Of a stretch of DNA of 10,000 nucleotides, positions 5,889 to 10,000 are shown piece after piece. Numbering within the stretch: the first letter of the stretch is position 1; each line of letters opens with the position of its first letter. A model generated the notes under the pieces. It made no database searches. It was not told the DNA's origin and saw only the letters and a list, made by a program, of their open reading frames with translations. The translations under genes were made by a program, and so were the position numbers. The stretch is taken from positions 1-10,000 of the forward strand of contig JAIWOH010000153.1 in assembly GCA_020216985.1 (NCBI GenBank), given 5' to 3'. The DNA is from Nitrospira sp. (GTDB lineage Bacteria; Nitrospirota; Nitrospiria; Nitrospirales; Nitrospiraceae).

Positions 5889-6658
5889 GTCCGGAACAAC
5901 TTGAGCGACTCCTCCGACAGGTCCGTCAAGGACGGGTGACGATCGAGCAGGCGCTTCAACGGCTGCGATCTCTGCCGTTCGAGAACCTGGGCTTCGCCTC
6001 GCCCGACCATCACCGTTCGTTGCGCCAAGGGTTCCCCGAGGTGGTGCTGTGCGAAGGCAAGGCGCTCGCCCAGATTCTTGCCCTTACACGATCGCTCGTG
6101 AAACACGGCGGCCCTTTCCTTGCCACGCGGGCTGAACCATCCACGGCCCGCGCAATTCGGCGGCTCGTCCCTCGGGCTCGATATTACCCCGATGCCCGCG
6201 TCGTCGCCGTCCCGCCACGCCCCTGGACAAAACGCGGCCACGTCCTTGTGATCACCGCCGGCACCGCCGATATCCCCGTGGCGGAGGAAGCCCGGATCAC
6301 GGCGGAAGTTATGGGAAGCCGAGTGGACCGGCTGTACGACGTGGGGGTCGCCGGCCTTCACCGGCTGCTGGACAGAAAAGAACGGCTCTTTGACGCCAGG
6401 GTGATCATTGTCGTAGCGGGCATGGACGGAGTCTTGCCGAGCGTTGTGGGCGGCTTGGTGAGTGGTCCGGTGATCGCGGTCCCCACGAGTCGCGGCTATG
6501 GAGCGAGTTTCGGCGGGTTGTCGGCGTTGCTCACGATGCTCAACTCCTGCGCGGCCGGCGTCGGAGTCATGAACATCGACAACGGCTTCGGGGCAGGCTG
6601 TCTGGCCCACCGGATTAACACGCTGGGGCTGAAAGATGGAACAACAGTGGGCGCATAG
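5885..6658 (+). CDS. larB: LarB, nickel-pincer cofactor biosynthesis (nicotinate adenine dinucleotide carboxylase/hydrolase)
   Basis: LarB carboxylates the pyridinium ring of nicotinic acid adenine dinucleotide and cleaves its phosphoanhydride, giving pyridinium-3,5-dicarboxylate mononucleotide. This is the first step toward the nickel-pincer nucleotide of lactate racemase-type enzymes. The 257-residue protein has the N-terminal segment of the family (1-40, including PFENLGFASPDHHRSLRQGFPEV without the catalytic core) and a PurE-like C-terminal domain from about 115. Diagnostic motifs are VITAGTADIPVAEEA (122-136), AGMDGVLPSVVGGL (178-191), VPTSRGYGASFGG (199-211) and LNSCAAGVGVMNIDNGFGAG (219-238). 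C222 matches the cysteine that traps the substrate in characterised LarB. It overlaps gpsA by ATGA and so is probably translated by coupling. The gap after it (6659-6711) has no clear terminator. Confidence 0.93.
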   Translation: MSPEQLERLLRQVRQGRVTIEQALQRLRSLPFENLGFASPDHHRSLRQGFPEVVLCEGKALAQILALTRSLVKHGGPFLATRAEPSTARAIRRLVPRARYYPDARVVAVPPRPWTKRGHVLVITAGTADIPVAEEARITAEVMGSRVDRLYDVGVAGLHRLLDRKERLFDARVIIVVAGMDGVLPSVVGGLVSGPVIAVPTSRGYGASFGGLSALLTMLNSCAAGVGVMNIDNGFGAGCLAHRINTLGLKDGTTVGA

Positions 6659-6711
6659 CTGCTTTTGCCGACGTATCTCGATTTTTCCCCCGATCGTTTG
6701 TCACCCAACCG

Positions 6712-7305
6712 TTATTTGACTTCCAACGTACCGCGCTTGGGCCATGCCACCATGATGGTGCGCGGGCCCTTTTCACTGTCGGCAAGCAACTTTGTCCGGA
6801 CTTCGTAAGAATAGATGCCCGCCGCGGCTTGTTGTTTGCGGTGGTCCTGCCCGTCCCAGAGGAGCTCGACGGACAGTCTCGACCGATCCGCTTGGCCTTC
6901 TTCTCCCTGTGGAATCTCAACCGGCTGTCGGTGGGTCAGGAAGCGAAGCGACGTTTTGGACGGCGAACTGATCAATGACGTCACTTCCAGAATAAACGCC
7001 TCGTCCAACTCTTTGGGGAGCTGCACGGTCACCATGATTTGCAAGGGCCCGTTCCCCGGTTCAAACGGAAGGGGATCCATTTTCAGATCGACGATCTTGA
7101 GCTCCGGTTCCGGGCGCGGAACGCGATCGGGCTTGGTTCGAGCTTCGCCGTCGATCGACACGAAGACGGCGAGGCAGAGGCCCAGCACCGCCGTCCACGA
7201 CAAAACCGCCCGCGGCGGAGATGCATGGAATCCCGGCCCCCTGTGACGCGGCGACGTCAACCGTCTGATACACCGTGGGAACGGTCGTGCGTTTTCGGTC
7301 TTCAT
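6712..7305 (-). CDS. Exported protein with FlgD-like Ig module, function unknown
   Basis: A 197-residue protein (from ATG 7305) with a basic N-terminal stretch (1-33), one hydrophobic segment (about 34-50, AVLSWTAVLGLCLAVFVS) and GEA just after it, consistent with an uncleaved anchor or a signal peptide with an unusually long n-region. After a proline-rich linker (58-68) the rest looks like a beta-sandwich. ELLWDGQDHRKQQAAAGIYS (147-166) is the W-D-G-x-D...G-x-Y-x-Y pattern of FlgD-type Ig domains. The frame is open further to a GTG at 7359, but that would overlap the best promoter for this gene; TTG starts closer to the hydrophobic core are also possible. No strong ribosome site is seen for any of them. 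It is convergent with larB and divergent from larC. A cell-envelope role is likely; a flagellar one is not implied. Confidence 0.75.
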   Translation of the reverse strand: MKTENARPFPRCIRRLTSPRHRGPGFHASPPRAVLSWTAVLGLCLAVFVSIDGEARTKPDRVPRPEPELKIVDLKMDPLPFEPGNGPLQIMVTVQLPKELDEAFILEVTSLISSPSKTSLRFLTHRQPVEIPQGEEGQADRSRLSVELLWDGQDHRKQQAAAGIYSYEVRTKLLADSEKGPRTIMVAWPKRGTLEVK

Positions 7306-7349
7306 GAGGCGAGCAAGATCCCCGATGACGTCGCGCGGTCGTGCCGTTT

Positions 7350-7378
7350 CGGATAACACAGCGCCGGGAGGCTGTCAA
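7350..7378 (-). promoter_or_regulatory. Possible promoter for the exported Ig-like protein
   Basis: On the minus strand, TTGACA (7378-7373, exact -35) is 17 bp from TATCCG (7355-7350, 3 of 6 to the -10). Transcription would start near 7343, giving a leader of about 38 nt before ATG 7305 and excluding the GTG at 7359. The weak -10 lowers confidence. Confidence 0.35.
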
Positions 7379-7396
7379 CGAGACGACGAAAACGAA

Positions 7397-7425
7397 TTGC
7401 CGCGCGCCGTTCCCTTGGGTAAGAT
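7397..7425 (+). promoter_or_regulatory. Candidate promoter and start-deciding ribosome site for larC
   Basis: TTGCCG (7397-7402) is 17 bp from TAAGAT (7420-7425), each 4 of 6 to consensus. Transcription would begin near 7432. The strong Shine-Dalgarno AGAGGAG (7443-7449) then lies in the leader, a few bases before the GTG at 7454. The in-frame ATG at 7424 overlaps the -10 and so cannot be the start from this promoter. Confidence 0.45.
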
Positions 7426-7453
7426 GATCGGCCATTTCGCGAAGAGGAGACCG

Positions 7454-8668
7454 GTGGGGCGCCATCTGCATTTCGACTGTTTTTCCGGCATCAGCGGCGA
7501 CATGATGCTAGGTGCGCTCGTCGACGCCGGACTGCCTTGGACCACATTGGTGAACGGACTCAAAGGCCTGAAGTTGAACGGCTACCGACTGCGCAAGCGA
7601 ACCGTGCGTCGGGGATCGTTGGATGCCACGAAGGTCGACGTCGTCATCCGACAGGGATTCGAGCGCCCCCTTTCGCTTCCTCGCATCCGCCGGATCGTGG
7701 CCGCCGGTGCCTTGCCGCCCGCCGTCAAACAACGGAGCCTTGACGTGTTCGATCGATTGGCCGAGGCGGAGGGAACGGCCCACCGCACAGCCGACCGCAA
7801 GGTTCGGTTTCATGAAGTGGGAGTCATCGATTCGTTGATCGACGTGGTGGGCAGCATGCTGGGTTGCCATCTCCTGGACGTCACCGACGCCACGGCCTCC
7901 GCCGTCAATGTGGGGAGCGGAACGGTCCCCACGTCCCACGGCCTATTACCGGTCCCTGGACCGACCGTGGCGGTTCTGGCGAAAGGGATTCCTGTCTATT
8001 CTGAGGGGCCGCGTTGCGAACTCGCCACCCCCACCGGCATGGCGCTGTTGCGAACCCTCGTATCGGAATTCGGTTCGACTCCGACGATGAAAATCGCGGC
8101 GGTCGGGTGCGGCGCCGGCGATCACGATCCGGAGAATTGGCCGAACGTCTTGCGCGTGTTCCTTTCCGAGCCGATGGCCGGCGGCGGCCGGGCGATTGAC
8201 CGCGTGATCCAGATTGAGACGAACCTCGACGACCTGGCCCCGCAGGTTTACGAGCACGTCATGGATCGCCTGTTTCAAGCCGGCGCTTTGGATGTCGCAC
8301 TGATCCCGGCCATCATGAAACAAAGCAGGCCCGGCGTGATTCTCACTTGCCTGGCCGCGCCGGAACGGAGTGAAGCGATTCTCGATGTGTTGTTCAAGGA
8401 GACAACCACGCTCGGCGTGCGCGTGCAAGAACTATCCAGGCTGGTGCTCCCCCGGCGTATCGTGTCGATGAAGGTCTCCGGCGGCACAGTCCACATGAAG
8501 GTCGCCACGATGGTTGATGGGACGGAGAAGGCGGCTCCCGAGTATCGCGACTGCAAGGCCGTCGCCGACCGTACTGGACTGTCTCTCAGAAGCGTGATGG
8601 AGGAGGCCTGCCGCATATACCACGCCAGTCGAAGGACGAACGAAACGCGACAACGGAGATCAAACTGA
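7454..8668 (+). CDS. larC: LarC, nickel insertion protein of nickel-pincer cofactor synthesis
   Basis: LarC is the CTP-dependent cyclometallase that inserts nickel into the dithiocarboxylated pyridinium mononucleotide, the last step of nickel-pincer cofactor synthesis. The 404-residue protein from GTG 7454 starts RHLHFDCFSGISGDMMLGAL (3-22), the standard family N-terminus. It continues with VRFHEVGVIDSLIDVVGS (117-134), NVGSGTVPTSHGLLPVPGP (152-170) and ELATPTGMALL (189-199). The C-terminal, CTP-binding part has ETNLDDLAPQVYEHVMDRL (255-273), PAIMKQSRPG (285-294) and TTLGVRVQELSR (318-329). In Lactobacillus plantarum the two parts are joined by a programmed frameshift; here they form one continuous frame. 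The frame is open upstream to 7304, but that stretch lies opposite another gene and lacks family similarity, while GTG 7454 has a strong ribosome site. It is separated from larB by an opposite-strand gene. Confidence 0.93.
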   Translation: MGRHLHFDCFSGISGDMMLGALVDAGLPWTTLVNGLKGLKLNGYRLRKRTVRRGSLDATKVDVVIRQGFERPLSLPRIRRIVAAGALPPAVKQRSLDVFDRLAEAEGTAHRTADRKVRFHEVGVIDSLIDVVGSMLGCHLLDVTDATASAVNVGSGTVPTSHGLLPVPGPTVAVLAKGIPVYSEGPRCELATPTGMALLRTLVSEFGSTPTMKIAAVGCGAGDHDPENWPNVLRVFLSEPMAGGGRAIDRVIQIETNLDDLAPQVYEHVMDRLFQAGALDVALIPAIMKQSRPGVILTCLAAPERSEAILDVLFKETTTLGVRVQELSRLVLPRRIVSMKVSGGTVHMKVATMVDGTEKAAPEYRDCKAVADRTGLSLRSVMEEACRIYHASRRTNETRQRRSN

Positions 8669-8715
8669 AGAGCTGATCTCGAGGAAAGGAACGACCCGCT
8701 CCACGGTCCATACCT

Positions 8716-9723
8716 ATGAATGCTTTGTTTTATGCGCTGCTGTTTCTCATCTCCATCGCCGTGACATTGGGCGCCTGCACGTTGTTTACCAACGGAATCG
8801 AATGGCTCGGCAAACGATGGGGTATTTCGGAAGGCGCGGTGGGCAGTATTCTCGCCGCCATCGGCACCACCTTGCCTGAAACGTCCATCCCGATCATCGC
8901 GATCTTTTTTGGAGAAAGCCAAGATGAAGTTGACGTCGGACTGGGGGCGATTCTGGGAGCACCGTTCATGCTCAGTACGCTGGTCCTCCCCCTTCTGGCC
9001 ATTCTCCTGCTGCTCTACGCCTGGGCCGGGAAGCGGACGACACGATTCCACCTCAACTACAGCGAAGTGGTGACAGACCTGGGATTTTTTCTGGTCGGCT
9101 ACATCATCGCCTTGGGCTGTATTTACAGTCCTTATCGACTCGTGCATCTGATCGCAGCCGTGGTCCTGGCCGGCCTCTACATCTATTACATGAGACTGAA
9201 GCTGAGCGCCCCGCAGGAGGATGGAGACGGCAGCCAGCCGGAGCCGCTCATTTTCGCAAAATCAAAGACCACGCCTCCCCACCTGATGATCGGGCTGCAA
9301 ACGTTGACCGGCCTGGCCGGACTGATTTTGGGGGCGCACCTGTTTGTGACGGCGACGGAATCGATGGCCGGCGCCTTTGCGATTTCTCCGCTGCTCTTGG
9401 CGCTCTTGATCGCCCCGCTCGCGACCGAGCTCCCCGAGATGTCGAACAGTTTCCTCTGGCTCTACCGGAAGAAAGACCGTCTGGCCGTCGCCAACGTCAC
9501 GGGGGCGATGGTCTTTCAAGGCACCATCCCGGTTTCCGTCGGCCTGATCGGGACCGATTGGGTGATTACGGCCTCGGCTAGTTCGACGATGGTGCTGGCC
9601 CTGCAGGCGGCGAGTTTTTACCTGCTCCAGTTGTTCATCGGTGGCTATTGGCGCGCCTGGCTCCTCGGAAGCGGCGCCTTGCTCTACATCGGGTACACGG
9701 TGTACCTTGCTCTTCGTCCCTGA
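8716..9723 (+). CDS. CaCA-superfamily cation (Na+/Ca2+-type) exchanger
   Basis: A 335-residue polytopic membrane protein with roughly ten hydrophobic segments in two homologous halves, joined by a polar loop (about 163-187). The first alpha repeat is GSILAAIGTTLPETSIPIIA (43-62) with E55, followed by VGLGAILGAPFMLSTLV (74-90). The second is IAPLATELPEMSNSFLWL (232-249) with E241, followed by VANVTGAMVFQGTIPVSVG (258-276). These match the alpha-repeat layout of Na+/Ca2+ and H+/cation exchangers. Compared with the classical GTSLPE...GNxxGSNxxN pattern, the second part of the first repeat reads GAILGAP and has lost the usual asparagines, so the ion may not be calcium. I recall this variant as a separate subfamily annotated as sodium:calcium or sodium:proton exchangers. 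No good ribosome site precedes the ATG; an AGGAAAGGA tract is about 25 nt upstream. pdxA follows after 16 bp. Confidence 0.88.
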   Translation: MNALFYALLFLISIAVTLGACTLFTNGIEWLGKRWGISEGAVGSILAAIGTTLPETSIPIIAIFFGESQDEVDVGLGAILGAPFMLSTLVLPLLAILLLLYAWAGKRTTRFHLNYSEVVTDLGFFLVGYIIALGCIYSPYRLVHLIAAVVLAGLYIYYMRLKLSAPQEDGDGSQPEPLIFAKSKTTPPHLMIGLQTLTGLAGLILGAHLFVTATESMAGAFAISPLLLALLIAPLATELPEMSNSFLWLYRKKDRLAVANVTGAMVFQGTIPVSVGLIGTDWVITASASSTMVLALQAASFYLLQLFIGGYWRAWLLGSGALLYIGYTVYLALRP

Positions 9724-9739
9724 TTCATCAACGCCGACC

Positions 9740-10000
9740 ATGACAGCCGGACCGATCAAAACGCCATCCTCTCAACCGCCCCTGCTCGGCATCACAATGG
9801 GAGATCCGGCGGGGATCGGACCCGAAGTGATCGCCAAAGCCGCCGCCGACCGAAGCCTCCATTCTTTGTGCCGGCTTGTGGTGATCGGATCGGCCGCCGT
9901 GATGGAGCATACGGTTCACAGTCTTAAACTGCCCCTGACCGTTCGCTTGATCGAGAGCCTCGACTCACTCCAGCCGATCGACAGGACCCTTGCGGTGCTT
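9740..10000 (+). CDS. pdxA: 4-hydroxythreonine-4-phosphate dehydrogenase PdxA, N-terminal part (cut by window edge)
   Basis: The first 87 codons are visible and the frame is open to the edge. After a short, non-conserved leader (1-14), the sequence has the family's N-terminal signature LLGITMGDPAGIGPEVIAKA (15-34), then RLVVIGSAAVM (45-55). PdxA oxidises 4-phosphohydroxy-L-threonine with NAD in pyridoxal 5'-phosphate synthesis; the product condenses with deoxyxylulose phosphate through PdxJ. The metal-binding histidines lie beyond the window, so a related 4-phospho-threonate dehydrogenase cannot be excluded. The ATG at 9740 has no clear Shine-Dalgarno, but only 16 bp separate it from the exchanger stop, so the two are probably co-transcribed. 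Confidence 0.9.
   Translation, partial: MTAGPIKTPSSQPPLLGITMGDPAGIGPEVIAKAAADRSLHSLCRLVVIGSAAVMEHTVHSLKLPLTVRLIESLDSLQPIDRTLAVL

Noticed and set aside
4794..6610. Two long overlapping minus-strand frames (332 and 340 codons) opposite gpsA and larB
   Set aside because: Both are antisense to certain genes and their translations are low-complexity, polar and without recognisable motifs.
6659..6711. Possible terminator between larB and the convergent Ig-like gene
   Set aside because: Only 4-bp CGAT/ATCG pairings and a short T-run are present; no stem strong enough to call.
7304..7453. 50-codon upstream extension of larC
   Set aside because: It overlaps the candidate promoters, shows no LarC similarity, and the GTG at 7454 has a strong Shine-Dalgarno and the family N-terminus.
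8275..9147. 290-codon minus-strand frame across the larC end and the exchanger start
   Set aside because: It crosses two recognised plus-strand genes and has no family resemblance.

Overview
The window is GC-rich bacterial chromosome, about 60% GC, with tightly packed housekeeping and cofactor genes. I see no phage, IS, CRISPR or RNA genes. The gene content and protein style (TruD, an archaeal-type ornithine cyclodeaminase next to an ArgZ-like enzyme, GpsA-LarB-LarC, PdxA) suggest Nitrospirota, probably Nitrospira-like. That placement is inferred from remembered families, not from a search.

Layout: (1) 1-959: the 5' part of a MarR-type regulator leaves the window on the minus strand, diverging from a small membrane protein with HEAT repeats. 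(2) 1044-4220: a plus-strand cluster of truD, an archaeal-type ornithine cyclodeaminase (TIGR00300/LOR-SDH family) and an ArgZ-like guanidino hydrolase. The last two overlap by ATGA, and a likely intrinsic terminator follows. (3) 4300-4656: a minus-strand zinc-ribbon membrane protein. (4) 4755-6658: a near-perfect sigma70 promoter followed by gpsA and larB, which also overlap by ATGA. (5) 6712-7305: a minus-strand exported protein with a FlgD-like Ig module, divergent from larC (7454-8668). (6) 8716-9723: a CaCA-type cation exchanger, followed at 9740 by the 5' end of pdxA, cut by the window edge.

Functional themes: The cyclodeaminase and ArgZ-like proteins match the two halves of the cyanobacterial fused enzyme ArgZ/AgrE. 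They could together take arginine to ornithine and then proline, releasing ammonium. LarB and LarC are two of the three enzymes that make the nickel-pincer nucleotide cofactor of lactate racemase-type enzymes. LarE (the sulfur-insertion step) and any LarA-type client are not in the window. GpsA supplies glycerol-3-phosphate for lipids, PdxA belongs to pyridoxal phosphate synthesis, and TruD modifies tRNA.

The most interesting item is the split, reverse-ordered ArgZ/cyclodeaminase pair. Next are the larB/larC arrangement around an uncharacterised exported protein, and several promoter regions with readable elements, including a possible leaderless start at 300.
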